Assembly (NCBI GenBank): GCA_965224275.1
Contig: CBDCYR010000002.1
Location: 124,001-188,000 of the forward strand
DNA length: 64,000 nt
Direction: 5' to 3'
From: CAUZWH01 sp965224275
Lineage (GTDB): Bacteria; Pseudomonadota; Alphaproteobacteria; SHVV01
The notes beneath the pieces were generated by a model that worked only from the letters and a program-made list of their open reading frames with translations, did not search any database and was not told the origin of the DNA. A program made the position numbers and the translations under genes. Below, piece by piece: positions 9,709-17,516 of the stretch. Every line of letters starts with the position of its first letter. Within the stretch, counting starts at the first letter, position 1.

Positions 9709-9879
9709 CTAAGCGCTGATATCGACGCCGTCGCGCCGTCTTGCCTCTTCCCGTCGTCGCTGCTCTTCCGCCTCGCGGCGCGCTCTCTCCAATTCGCGGT
9801 CATTGTCTTCGGCGACTGGACGCGGTGCGGGCCGGCTCGGCGCATCTCCTGACGAGGGTCCTGCTGGAGGTACGGCCAT
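9709..9879 (-). CDS. Small charged hypothetical protein (56 aa)
   Basis: A short minus-strand frame begins MAVPPAGPSSGDAPSRPAP, continues with a charged helix rich in Arg and Glu (ERARREAEEQRRREEARRR) and ends GVDISA. AAAGGAGCG lies about 9 nt before the ATG at 9,879. The proline-rich start and highly charged helix look like a genuine small alphaproteobacterial protein. I do not recognise the family. The alternative is chance coding in G+C-rich DNA, but the ribosome site argues against it. Confidence 0.55.
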   Translation of the reverse strand: MAVPPAGPSSGDAPSRPAPRPVAEDNDRELERARREAEEQRRREEARRRDGVDISA

Positions 9880-10060
9880 AACGAAACGCTCCTTTGTTAC
9901 AAGTCACGCGCGCCATTGTATTGCTTGTGTTTCTGCAACGCGGGCGCGACTCTGTAGCGTGTCAGAAACTGACCACTCTCAACTACGACCAATAATGTAG
10001 CACGATTTACAGGTATTTCGAGGTGCCGCACCGATTCGCGACACAATGTTGCGTAGAAAG

Positions 10061-10756
10061 CTACCCCGGAACGTCAAAAACATCGGCTTGTAGGGCGCGG
10101 ACAGTCGGCGGGAGCGCCCCATCGCCGGCCGGACAGGCCGACAGGGCCGCCACGCAATCCATTTCAGCGTACATATCTACATAGTCGCCCTTGTGGGAGT
10201 CGCACTCGTCGTAGAAGAGTTGGTTGTCCGCAGGATCGATGCCTGAGGTCATGAACATGTTGAACGCGTCGTGGACACAATCTTCAGGGATCCCGAACGG
10301 CTCAATCGCACCGCAGATGTTGTCCTGGCAATTTGGCTCATCCTTTTTGCCGTCCACAACTTCCCAGATCTCGCGGCTGCACCGGGCAAAGATGAGATCG
10401 TGCGAACGCCCACCCATCGGTAGCGGCTTGTGATCGACGGAATCGTTAATGATCGTGAACATCGGCCGCACCTTCATGCTCCACAGGCGATTGTTGGTCG
10501 TCAGGTGGGCATTCTCAATGATGCGCGTGCGCCCGGACCAGAAATGCTCCTTGGGGTCGGCGGCGGAAAATGCGTTGAAGTCACAGATCTGAGGGCCATC
10601 AGGTTGTGAGATCCGCAGTACCTGCCCACGCTTAACTTCCATCGCGCCACCCGTGAAAGCGGGAACTGTTAGGGACTCCTGATGGCGCCATTTGTCCTCT
10701 TTGCCGGCTACGCCTTGATAAAACGTCGGATCAAAATCGACGATGAATTTTCTCAT
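10061..10756 (-). CDS. DUF1989 (urea carboxylase-associated) family protein
   Basis: This 231-aa protein has the hallmarks of DUF1989: VPAFTGGAMEVKRGQVLRIS, QICDFNAFSAADPKEHFW, the arginine-bearing RTRIIENAHLT, and a C-terminal CDSHKGDYVDM segment. Family members sit beside urea carboxylase or amine-degradation genes, but their reaction is not established. AGGAGGAA directly precedes the ATG. It is the last gene of a minus-strand run behind a cupin protein (69-nt gap) and a NicX-like dioxygenase, so a role in an N-heteroaromatic or amide catabolic route is plausible inference. Confidence 0.88.
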   Translation of the reverse strand: MRKFIVDFDPTFYQGVAGKEDKWRHQESLTVPAFTGGAMEVKRGQVLRISQPDGPQICDFNAFSAADPKEHFWSGRTRIIENAHLTTNNRLWSMKVRPMFTIINDSVDHKPLPMGGRSHDLIFARCSREIWEVVDGKKDEPNCQDNICGAIEPFGIPEDCVHDAFNMFMTSGIDPADNQLFYDECDSHKGDYVDMYAEMDCVAALSACPAGDGALPPTVRALQADVFDVPG

Positions 10757-10825
10757 GCGTTCCTCCTCAACATTATCCCCCGCTCACACAACGAATCCCG
10801 CAACCGGCGCCAATACTCCGTATTG

Positions 10826-11242
10826 CTAACTCTCGGTCCAGTGCCGGGCGTAGCCGTGCTCGCCAGTTTCGTACCCATCGACGAAATCGGCGATCCGTTC
10901 AGAGCTGGCGTGGATACCGAGTGTGCGCAGCGTTTTGTCGCCGATCACGCGAAAGCCATGCGCTTGATCGGGTGGCATCGCGACACAATCCCCAGCGGTC
11001 AACCGAGCGGCCTCGTTCTCCTTGCCGACCTGCCAAACCTCGGCCTCACCATCGAGGACAAATAGGGTTTCGACGTAAGGGTGGGAGTGGACCTCGGTTT
11101 CGTAGCCGGGTTCGGAGGTTTGAATGCCGAGGAATATGGGTGTGTCGCCGTCGCCGAGCAGGGCCTGGTAGAACGCGTCGGGCCCGAAAGACACTTTCTC
11201 GGACTCAGTCAGTCTCGCCACTTTGGGCTGCGTAATCATCAT
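10826..11242 (-). CDS. Cupin-domain protein
   Basis: The 138-aa single cupin barrel carries motif 1 (HSHPYVETLFVLDGE) with the two His and the Glu metal ligands, and motif 2 (PPDQAHGFR) with the last His. AAGGGAGA lies upstream of two consecutive ATG codons. The gene is 24 nt after the NicX-like gene and 69 nt before DUF1989. Conserved ligands suggest metal binding; it could be a small dioxygenase/isomerase or an accessory protein, and the sequence alone cannot tell. Confidence 0.85.
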   Translation of the reverse strand: MMITQPKVARLTESEKVSFGPDAFYQALLGDGDTPIFLGIQTSEPGYETEVHSHPYVETLFVLDGEAEVWQVGKENEAARLTAGDCVAMPPDQAHGFRVIGDKTLRTLGIHASSERIADFVDGYETGEHGYARHWTES

Positions 11243-11266
11243 GTTCCGGTCTCCCTTTCGAGATAG

Positions 11267-12328
11267 CTATTGGCGTGGGGCGACCCGCATCGTGTCATCG
11301 ACCAAGCGCCCGCCTTCGATGACCGGTTCATTATCGAGCAACAGCGTGCAGTCACGCATCGGCACATCGTAGTGACCCTTGGTGTTGCGGGTGCCGCCGC
11401 CTTGTGTGTTCGGTCCGGTCGAAAAGAGGAAGTTGCCGGCGAACGCTCGCAGGGAGCCATTGGATCGATCGGGATCATCGCCCCACAACGCGACATTATC
11501 CCACCGGGCATTAGGATTGAGGCCCCAGCCGAGGTGCGATACCGCATGGCCATCCATGTCATCGGGATTGGATCGATTGTCTTCCAACCAGTTGTGCATC
11601 AGCTTGGCATCGAGCCCACCGGAGATATCCCAAATAAAACCATCGCGGATCTCGAGCGTGATCGAATCGACGACATAACGGTTATAGGGCAGCACCACGA
11701 AATCGCCGGGGGCGATGACAACTTTTCCGTTGGCGCTCCCTTCGTTGGGAAATGTGTGTACATGGCCGGCGCCCCAATGATCGAAACGCCCGGGCTCGTC
11801 GGCAAAGCCATATTGGATCATCACCGGATAGCCACCGAGGTCGGCCGACAGATCGGTGCCGGCTGCGCTGGTAACCCGTATAGATCTCGCCGTTTCGAGG
11901 CGCTTGCCAGCATGGACAACCGCTTCTTTGAGTTGCGGCTCAGCCATCGCCTGTGCGAGATCGTCGGGGTGGTCAACCACCATCAGCACCCGCGTGCCGG
12001 CCTCGCGCACCACCTTCATCCATTTGGTGAACAGGGGGATATGAAGGCACACGAGCATATCGGCGGCCTTTAGCGCTTCAACCGAACCCTTACACGCACC
12101 CACCGTTTCGACACCGACCTTGGTCCAACTCGGGATCTCATTGACACACATTTCGTATATATCGGCGCCAAGCTCTTGGGCTGATGCAAATGCGGCCTCG
12201 ACATATTGACGCCGTGAGCCGAGATCGCTGAGCACGACAATGGTTTCGCCGGATGTGACCTGGCAGAGTTTGAATTGATCCCGAAATAGCGACGCGAGTT
12301 GTGCTGGATTGGTGAGTTGTGGCCGCAT
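11267..12328 (-). CDS. NicX-like (2,5-dihydroxypyridine 5,6-dioxygenase family) enzyme, copy 1
   Basis: This 353-aa protein has the length and fold signatures of the NicX family, which opens a dihydroxylated pyridine ring with Fe(II) and O2 to an N-formylmaleamate-type product. Pseudomonas putida NicX uses H265, H318 and D320; here the equivalents are H265 (HAVSHLGWG), H319 and D321 (GHYDVP). TSAAGTDL, a family hallmark related to M29 aminopeptidases, is at about 153-160. GAGGGG precedes the ATG. The gene lies 32 nt after DUF1272 and 24 nt before the cupin. The exact ring substrate is unproven, so no nic symbol is given. A paralogue is at 20,361. Confidence 0.85.
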   Translation of the reverse strand: MRPQLTNPAQLASLFRDQFKLCQVTSGETIVVLSDLGSRRQYVEAAFASAQELGADIYEMCVNEIPSWTKVGVETVGACKGSVEALKAADMLVCLHIPLFTKWMKVVREAGTRVLMVVDHPDDLAQAMAEPQLKEAVVHAGKRLETARSIRVTSAAGTDLSADLGGYPVMIQYGFADEPGRFDHWGAGHVHTFPNEGSANGKVVIAPGDFVVLPYNRYVVDSITLEIRDGFIWDISGGLDAKLMHNWLEDNRSNPDDMDGHAVSHLGWGLNPNARWDNVALWGDDPDRSNGSLRAFAGNFLFSTGPNTQGGGTRNTKGHYDVPMRDCTLLLDNEPVIEGGRLVDDTMRVAPRQ

Positions 12329-12360
12329 GGTCCCCTCGTTTCAGTTGGGCGCGCGCGCGA

Positions 12361-12714
12361 TCAAGTACCCCTCCTCCGGGCTTGGAGAAAGGCGCGGAGA
12401 ATTATTACCTCAATTGCGGCGGCACGTTTCTTAAGGTCCGCGGCGAATGTCGAGTGCGCGGCGCGATCAATCGCCCGCGTCACCCGCTTGGTGGATGCAG
12501 GATAGTTACCAAGCCAATAACCATCGCGGCGGTTTTGGCTCGGTCGAATCGGCCGCGGTACGAAACCACCACCACAATTGGGGCAGACGCTAAACAGAAC
12601 CTGGTCGACGCAATCGGCGCAAAAGGTGCATTCGAACGAACAGATCCGCGCGTCCGTCGCGTCAGGCGGCAGGTCCTTGTCACAACATTCGCATGAGGGT
12701 CGGAGCTGGAGCAC
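12361..12714 (-). CDS. DUF1272 zinc-ribbon-like protein
   Basis: The start is a GTG at 12,714, giving MLQLRPSCECCDKDLPP, which matches the usual start of DUF1272 proteins; no ATG fits. Cysteines pair as CECC, CSFECTFCADC and CPNCGG, probably binding zinc or iron. After the PRPIRP motif the protein has a C-terminal extension of about 55 residues, which is longer than I expect for the family. It sits 10 nt after the GFA-family gene and 32 nt before NicX copy 1, so it is probably in the same transcript. Function unknown. Confidence 0.8.
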   Translation of the reverse strand: MLQLRPSCECCDKDLPPDATDARICSFECTFCADCVDQVLFSVCPNCGGGFVPRPIRPSQNRRDGYWLGNYPASTKRVTRAIDRAAHSTFAADLKKRAAAIEVIILRAFLQARRRGT

Positions 12715-12724
12715 CGGCCAATCT

Positions 12725-13135
12725 CTAGGACGCGTCCTGCACCTTCGGTATCGACGGTAAGTCGTCGATCCAGGGTTGCTCGGAGCGGGAAAAGAGTCGA
12801 ATCTTCGGGACGAACTGAGCGCGCTGATCAGCCTTAACCGAGCCAATACGGATGCCGTAGGCCGGTCCCCCCGCTTCAGACGTCGAATAGATCGATGAAC
12901 CGCATTCCGGGCAAAACGACTGTTGGCGCTTGTTACCGCTGCCACCGGTCTTGAGATAAATCTTCAACTCACCCGAAAGCAGCTTGAAACCGTTTTCCGT
13001 GGTGAACACGACGCTGCGAAAGGCAGAGCCGGACAAGCTTTGGCAATCCTCGCAGTTACAGACGACGACCCTCTCGGGATCGACGTCGGCTTCGTAGGTG
13101 ATGTGTCCGCAGTGGCAACCGCCGTCAATCTTCAT
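12725..13135 (-). CDS. GFA/CENP-V family zinc protein
   Basis: The 136-aa protein has the complete cysteine set of the glutathione-dependent formaldehyde-activating-like fold: GGCHCGHITY, CNCEDCQSLSG and CPECGSSIY, binding two zinc ions. True GFA activity is doubtful for most family members; many are of unknown function. As the first gene of the minus-strand run, it is divergent from the CMD gene at 13,264, with a 128-nt promoter region between. Confidence 0.87.
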   Translation of the reverse strand: MKIDGGCHCGHITYEADVDPERVVVCNCEDCQSLSGSAFRSVVFTTENGFKLLSGELKIYLKTGGSGNKRQQSFCPECGSSIYSTSEAGGPAYGIRIGSVKADQRAQFVPKIRLFSRSEQPWIDDLPSIPKVQDAS

Positions 13136-13263
13136 TGTCTCGCTCCTTGGGTATGACGCATCTGATTTGGTTCAGTGTACAAACTATCTGAAACCGGCGT
13201 CGGCGGATATATGGGGTCGGCATGCGGGCTGCGTAGTCCACCACGACGGAGGAGAATCGATTA

Positions 13264-13815
13264 ATGGCGCGCCTGGAATATCTCAGCAAGTCCGACCTGC
13301 GGCCTCAAGACCAGGACATGCTCGCCCGCGATATCAACATCGTGCGATTGCTCGCGCACAGCCCCGGCATGGCTCGTCACCTGCTCGAGACCGCGCTGTA
13401 TGTTCGCAATCAGAGCCCGCTCGATGCGCGGCTGCGCGAGATGGCCATCATTCAGGTCGGCTATGTCATGCGATCCGCCTATGAATACACCCATCACATT
13501 GAGCTCGCGCATGAGTTCGGAGTGTCCGACGAAGATATCAGGGCGATCGCCGATGCCACGGCCGGACGCCCGACGCCGCTGCCAGCGCTCGATAAAGCGG
13601 TTCTGCAGGCGGCGCGTGATATCTCGCTCCGTGGCGATGTCGACGATGAGTCCTTTGCGGTTTTGCGTACCGAGTTCGACAATGAATGCTTGGTCGATCT
13701 GATCGCCACGATTTCGGTTTATACCGGGACAGTGCATCTCATCAGGGCAATGCGTATCGATCTCGAAGACCGCTATCTCCCTATTCTCACAACCTTCCCA
13801 CTGCCGGCTGAATAA
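13264..13815 (+). CDS. Carboxymuconolactone decarboxylase (AhpD-like) family protein
   Basis: This 183-aa helical protein carries the CMD core LREMAIIQVGYVMRSAYEYTHHIELAHEFGVSDEDI. The CxxC of AhpD peroxidases is absent (YEYTHH instead), which favours a decarboxylase or isomerase-like role over peroxidase activity. GGAGGAG lies about 9 nt before the ATG. It is followed after six bases by an FAD monooxygenase and then by an amidohydrolase, an arrangement typical of aromatic-compound catabolic operons. Confidence 0.85.
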   Translation: MARLEYLSKSDLRPQDQDMLARDINIVRLLAHSPGMARHLLETALYVRNQSPLDARLREMAIIQVGYVMRSAYEYTHHIELAHEFGVSDEDIRAIADATAGRPTPLPALDKAVLQAARDISLRGDVDDESFAVLRTEFDNECLVDLIATISVYTGTVHLIRAMRIDLEDRYLPILTTFPLPAE

Positions 13816-13821
13816 CTCGTC

Positions 13822-15015
13822 GTGATCAATCCAGACCGCATCATCGTTGTTGGCGCCGGCCCGGTCGGGCTGGTCTGCGCGATGTTACTCTCAGAGGCTG
13901 GGATCGACGTGCTCGTGATCGAACGTGGCGAAGACGCAAGCGATGACCTCCGCGCATCGACGTTCCATCCGCCGACGCTCGATATGTTGGCGCCTTACGG
14001 CATCACGGCGCAGCTCATCGACAACGGTCTGATTGCGCCAACCTGGCAGGTGAGGATGTTGGAAACCGGCGACTACGCGCTGTTCGATCTCTCTTTACTC
14101 GCCGACGAAACGAGCCACCCCTACCGCGTGCAGTGCGAGCAGCGAAATCTGGTGCGGTTCCTAGCCGAAAAAGTGAAAGCCGCCGACGTCACCTGCATCT
14201 TCAACGCTGAACTCACCGGCCTCGCTCAAGATGCAGATGGGGTCGTTGCAACGGTCAATTGCGATGGCGAAGATGTCACATTCTCAGGGCGCTATCTGAT
14301 AGGCGCCGATGATGCTAATAGTGCCGTGCGCGAGGCGATCGCCATGCCGTTCGAAGGCGAGATGTATCCGGAAGCGACCGTGCTAGCGACGACGTCGTTT
14401 CCTTTCGAGGACCACCTCGCAGATCTTTCATACGTTAACTATTGTTGGACCCCGCGCGGTAGTTTCGCGATGTTGCGGATACCGGGCCTGTGGCGCTGCA
14501 ACCTTTACTATGATCCGGTTTTTAGCCTAGAGGAGGCCGTGTCGGAAGCCAATGTTCAGGCCCAACTCAACGATATCGTATCGATCGATGGCCCGTTCGA
14601 TGTCGTCGACCGGCGGCCCTATCGCGTCCACCAACGCATCGCCCGTGACTATCGCAGCGGCCGCGTGCTGCTAGCCGGCGACGCCGCCCACCTCAATAAT
14701 CCAACCGGCGGCATGGGTATGAATGGCGGCATCCACGATGCTTTCAGTTTGGCGGCAATACTTGCATCGGTTTGGCAGGGTGCCAATCCGACCATACTCG
14801 ACCGTTACACGCGCCAGCGCCGGCCGGTCGCCGAGCAGCAGATCATTGCTCAATCCGACGAAAACCGGCGGCGCATGACCGAAACCGATCCCGCAAAGCA
14901 GCGTCAGGAACTTTCAAGACTCCAACAGATCGCCGCCGACCCCGCGAAAGCGAGGCCGTTCCTGCTCCGTACGTCGATGATTGCAGGACTGCGGCAAGCG
15001 TCGAAGATCAATTAA
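13822..15015 (+). CDS. FAD-dependent aromatic monooxygenase (PHBH fold)
   Basis: The 397-aa flavoprotein monooxygenase has all three hallmark motifs. The dinucleotide fold is IIVVGAGPVGLVCAMLLSEAG, the DG-type NAD(P)H/FAD motif is RYLIGADDANSAVREA, and the second FAD motif is GRVLLAGDAAHLNNPTGGMG. Such enzymes hydroxylate phenolic or heteroaromatic rings using NAD(P)H and O2. The start is a GTG six bases after the CMD stop codon, and the end overlaps the next gene by one base (TAATG), so translation is probably coupled. The substrate is unknown. Confidence 0.9.
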   Translation: MINPDRIIVVGAGPVGLVCAMLLSEAGIDVLVIERGEDASDDLRASTFHPPTLDMLAPYGITAQLIDNGLIAPTWQVRMLETGDYALFDLSLLADETSHPYRVQCEQRNLVRFLAEKVKAADVTCIFNAELTGLAQDADGVVATVNCDGEDVTFSGRYLIGADDANSAVREAIAMPFEGEMYPEATVLATTSFPFEDHLADLSYVNYCWTPRGSFAMLRIPGLWRCNLYYDPVFSLEEAVSEANVQAQLNDIVSIDGPFDVVDRRPYRVHQRIARDYRSGRVLLAGDAAHLNNPTGGMGMNGGIHDAFSLAAILASVWQGANPTILDRYTRQRRPVAEQQIIAQSDENRRRMTETDPAKQRQELSRLQQIAADPAKARPFLLRTSMIAGLRQASKIN

Positions 15016-16055
15016 TGGCGGACGCCTCTAGCCTTCGCGCGTTTGATGCCGACGGCCATTTTCTCGAGCGGGTCGAGGATATTCTCCCCTACATCGAGGC
15101 GCCGTGGCGTGACCAGGCCGAGCTCTGGCCGGGCGATCAACCCTGGGTCATCAATCCACCGCAACCGCGGCCCTACGATTATGGCTTCGGGCTTAGCCCT
15201 GCCGCGCAATTGGATATCTGGCATCGCGTGCTCGATGACCACGACATCGAAGGCGCGGCGCTGTTCTCAAGCCTCGGCGCCGCCAGTGTCTGCACGATCC
15301 AAGCCCCGGACTTCGCGGTTGCGGCGGCGCGGGCGTGCAACACCCACTTCGCCACCGACTATGCCAGCGACCGGCTCAAGCCGATGGGTGTCCTGCCGAT
15401 GCGGGATCCACAAGCCGCCGCGGTGGAACTACAGCGCGCCGCCGGACTCGGCATTATCGGCTTTGAGGTGATGCCGATCGGCCTGCCGTTCGGTTTGGGT
15501 GACCCGTTCTACGATCCGGTCTACCGCGCGGCCGAGGATCTCGATGTCACGATATGCGTGCACGGCACACGGCTCGCCTCGCATGAGTTCGGCGCCGCTA
15601 TCCTGCGTAACTTTAGCGAGGTCCACACCTACGCGTTCCCGGCTGGCGTCATTCTCCATTTCACCAGCGTTATGACCCATGGCTTGCCCATTCGCTTCCC
15701 CAGCATGCGCATGGCGTTTCTCGAAATCGGCTGCACTTGGCTGCCCTACTATCTCGACCGGCTCGATGAGCACTATGAGAAACGCGGACCAGCCGATATG
15801 CCGTTGCTCAACAATCGCCCCAGCGACGTATTTCGTTCTTCGCGCATCAAGGTAAGTCTTGAAGGGGTCGAGACATTGCTGGCGCAAACCGTTGAATACG
15901 TCGGCGCCGAGCACCTCGTTTACGCGACCGACTTACCCCATTGGGACACCGAGTTCCCTGCCAATCTCCGTGAAGTGCGCGATACCGACGTGCTGTCGCC
16001 GGCGGTTAAGAGTCAGATCTTGTACAGCAACGCAAGAGAGTTGTTCCGGACATAG
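15015..16055 (+). CDS. Amidohydrolase-family (amidohydrolase 2) TIM-barrel protein
   Basis: The 346-aa product starts with AFDADGHFLERVEDI, the shortened D-x-H metal motif of amidohydrolase-2 proteins related to ACMSD and gamma-resorcylate decarboxylase. FTSVMTHGLPIRFPSMRMAFLE and a C-terminal ATDLPHWD (metal Asp) complete the fold. Members often decarboxylate or hydrolyse ring-cleavage products. The ATG overlaps the preceding stop codon (TAATG); an upstream frame extension belongs to the monooxygenase gene. Its place at the end of the CMD-monooxygenase unit supports a catabolic role. Confidence 0.88.
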   Translation: MADASSLRAFDADGHFLERVEDILPYIEAPWRDQAELWPGDQPWVINPPQPRPYDYGFGLSPAAQLDIWHRVLDDHDIEGAALFSSLGAASVCTIQAPDFAVAAARACNTHFATDYASDRLKPMGVLPMRDPQAAAVELQRAAGLGIIGFEVMPIGLPFGLGDPFYDPVYRAAEDLDVTICVHGTRLASHEFGAAILRNFSEVHTYAFPAGVILHFTSVMTHGLPIRFPSMRMAFLEIGCTWLPYYLDRLDEHYEKRGPADMPLLNNRPSDVFRSSRIKVSLEGVETLLAQTVEYVGAEHLVYATDLPHWDTEFPANLREVRDTDVLSPAVKSQILYSNARELFRT

Positions 16056-16080
16056 CGCGGGACCGAATGAGATCGCGCGT

Positions 16081-16704
16081 ATGTTACATTTGATGATGCA
16101 GCCTTGGAACCAACGACTCCACTTACTCAGCGCCGTGTGTGTGATGGCGGTAGTATTCGCACTCGTCCCAAATACAGCCCGGGCGCGGTTCTTCCTGGAT
16201 GAGCGGCCCGCGGCGATCGCGCAAATTCGCGCAGGCACAGAGATCCACGTGGTCTATGCGGGCGCGGGTGACTGCCCTCCCTGTTGGGATTGGAAACGCA
16301 ATTACCTGCCTAAGTGGGAAGCCGATCCGGCTAGTCACGTTGTCACGCTGCGCAGGGTCGAACTCCCGCAGGTTCGCGATATGAAGTGGAGGAAAAAGTG
16401 GCCTGCCGAGCTGGAACATGTGCGACAGCAGATTATTCGCCACGGGGCACCCCAATTTGTTGTGTTGGTTGATGGCGGCATCGTTTTCCATGCCTGGAGT
16501 ACCGACACGTGGCGCGATGACGTGGTCCCCTTCCTCAAAAAGGCAGTCTTGCGGAAGACCTCGTGGGGTCTCATAGCAAAACATGGCAGTGATCCCGTTG
16601 CTGTTGCAGAGTCCCGATCCCAGGAGTTTCAGCCGCCGGCAACACCAAACGCGCTGCCACCTGGCGCCGCATCTCTAGAGTCCGACTCGAAACTCTATGT
16701 TTGA
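16081..16704 (+). CDS. Secreted thioredoxin-like protein, 3' end replaced by an insertion sequence
   Basis: An N-terminal signal peptide (hydrophobic LLSAVCVMAVVFALVP, then AxA cleavage after NTARA) is followed by a thioredoxin-like domain with a CPPC redox motif in AGAGDCPPCWDWKR. The cis-proline region is HGAPQFVVL. It is probably periplasmic. The final residues ESDSKLYV and the stop codon are encoded by the left end of the adjacent IS remnant (from nt 16,678), so the native C-terminus has been lost or altered. The core fold appears complete, so it may still function. Confidence 0.75.
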   Translation: MLHLMMQPWNQRLHLLSAVCVMAVVFALVPNTARARFFLDERPAAIAQIRAGTEIHVVYAGAGDCPPCWDWKRNYLPKWEADPASHVVTLRRVELPQVRDMKWRKKWPAELEHVRQQIIRHGAPQFVVLVDGGIVFHAWSTDTWRDDVVPFLKKAVLRKTSWGLIAKHGSDPVAVAESRSQEFQPPATPNALPPGAASLESDSKLYV

Positions 16705-17393
16705 TAACAGTACCTTGCAAGGATCCGCGATCCGCTGTCACCCAGCTGACGTACGGCGTCGGCGAAGAGGTGACGCAGCCGGGGGAAGCGATGACGGATC
16801 GATTTGAGGACCTCGGGCGCGCCGTCGCGGTCCTGGATATCGGCTGCGTGCACGATCAGGCCGACCAGCAGGCCGAGTGTATCGGTGACGATGTGACGCT
16901 TGCGGCCCTTGATCTTCTTGCCCGCGTCATAGCCCCGAACACCACCGCTTTCCGTGGTTTTCACGCTCTGGCTGTCGATCACCCCGGCGCTCGGGCCGGC
17001 CTCGCGTCCTTCCAGCTCCCGGGCCGCCATGACCAGGTGATGGTTGATGCTCTCCAGCAGGCCGTTGGAGCGCCAGTCCCTAGCGCTGGACCGTGGAAGG
17101 CGAGGGAAGTCGTTCGGCAACATCGCCCACTGGCAGCCCGTCGAGGCCATGTACATGACCGCATCCATGACATGGCGCAGGGTCGTCCTCGGCCGGCCGA
17201 TCTTCTTGCGCGGCGGATGAGCGGCGCGAGACGCCCACTCTCGATCCGTCAGGTCGCTTGCGTAGCGCCCGCCACGGCGCTCATAATTCGGGCGAGTGAT
17301 TTCGGTCCACATGTTGTGCCTCCTCGTTTGCTTTGACACAACCGAGTAAGCCACAACCGACTGAAATCACTCAACTAGTTTCGGGTTGGCCTC
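16678..17393 (-). mobile_element. Internally deleted IS5-family element
   Basis: This 716-bp copy is near-identical to the complete element at 59,614-60,545, sharing both terminal repeats (GAGTCCGACTCGAAACT at the left, the inverse of GAGGCCAACCCGAAACT at the right). About 235 bp of the transposase 3' region is missing and replaced by a short filler (about 16,718-16,755). Flanking triplets are CTA on the left and TAA on the right, so there is no clean target duplication. Several smaller deletions are also present. Confidence 0.88.
16695..17312 (-). pseudogene. Truncated IS5-family transposase
   Basis: The frame from the ATG of MWTEITRPNYERRG matches the intact transposase at 60,464 but has lost its last third. 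After HLFADA it jumps to VRQLGDSGSRI and then the original end ARYCYQT. The catalytic Glu region (RWVVERTFAWL) is gone while the two Asp motifs (GVIDSQS, LFADA) remain, so it cannot transpose. Three clusters of small deletions (around 17,085, 17,185 and 17,220) sum to 6, 3 and 3 bases, so the frame stays open. Confidence 0.85.
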
Positions 17394-17516
17394 TAAGCGA
17401 ATAGTCAAATCCGCGACGCTTCACCCAGCTGACGTACGCCTGCAGCGGACACTTCATTGGGCCCATTGGCTGTAATGTTGTTGCAACCCACCGACGCCCC
17501 CTTGCGAGGTGCACAC

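Noticed and set aside
11267..12328. Annotation as leucyl aminopeptidase (M29)
   Set aside because: The family is related to M29, but the His and His-x-Asp iron-ligand pattern and length match NicX-type dioxygenases better.
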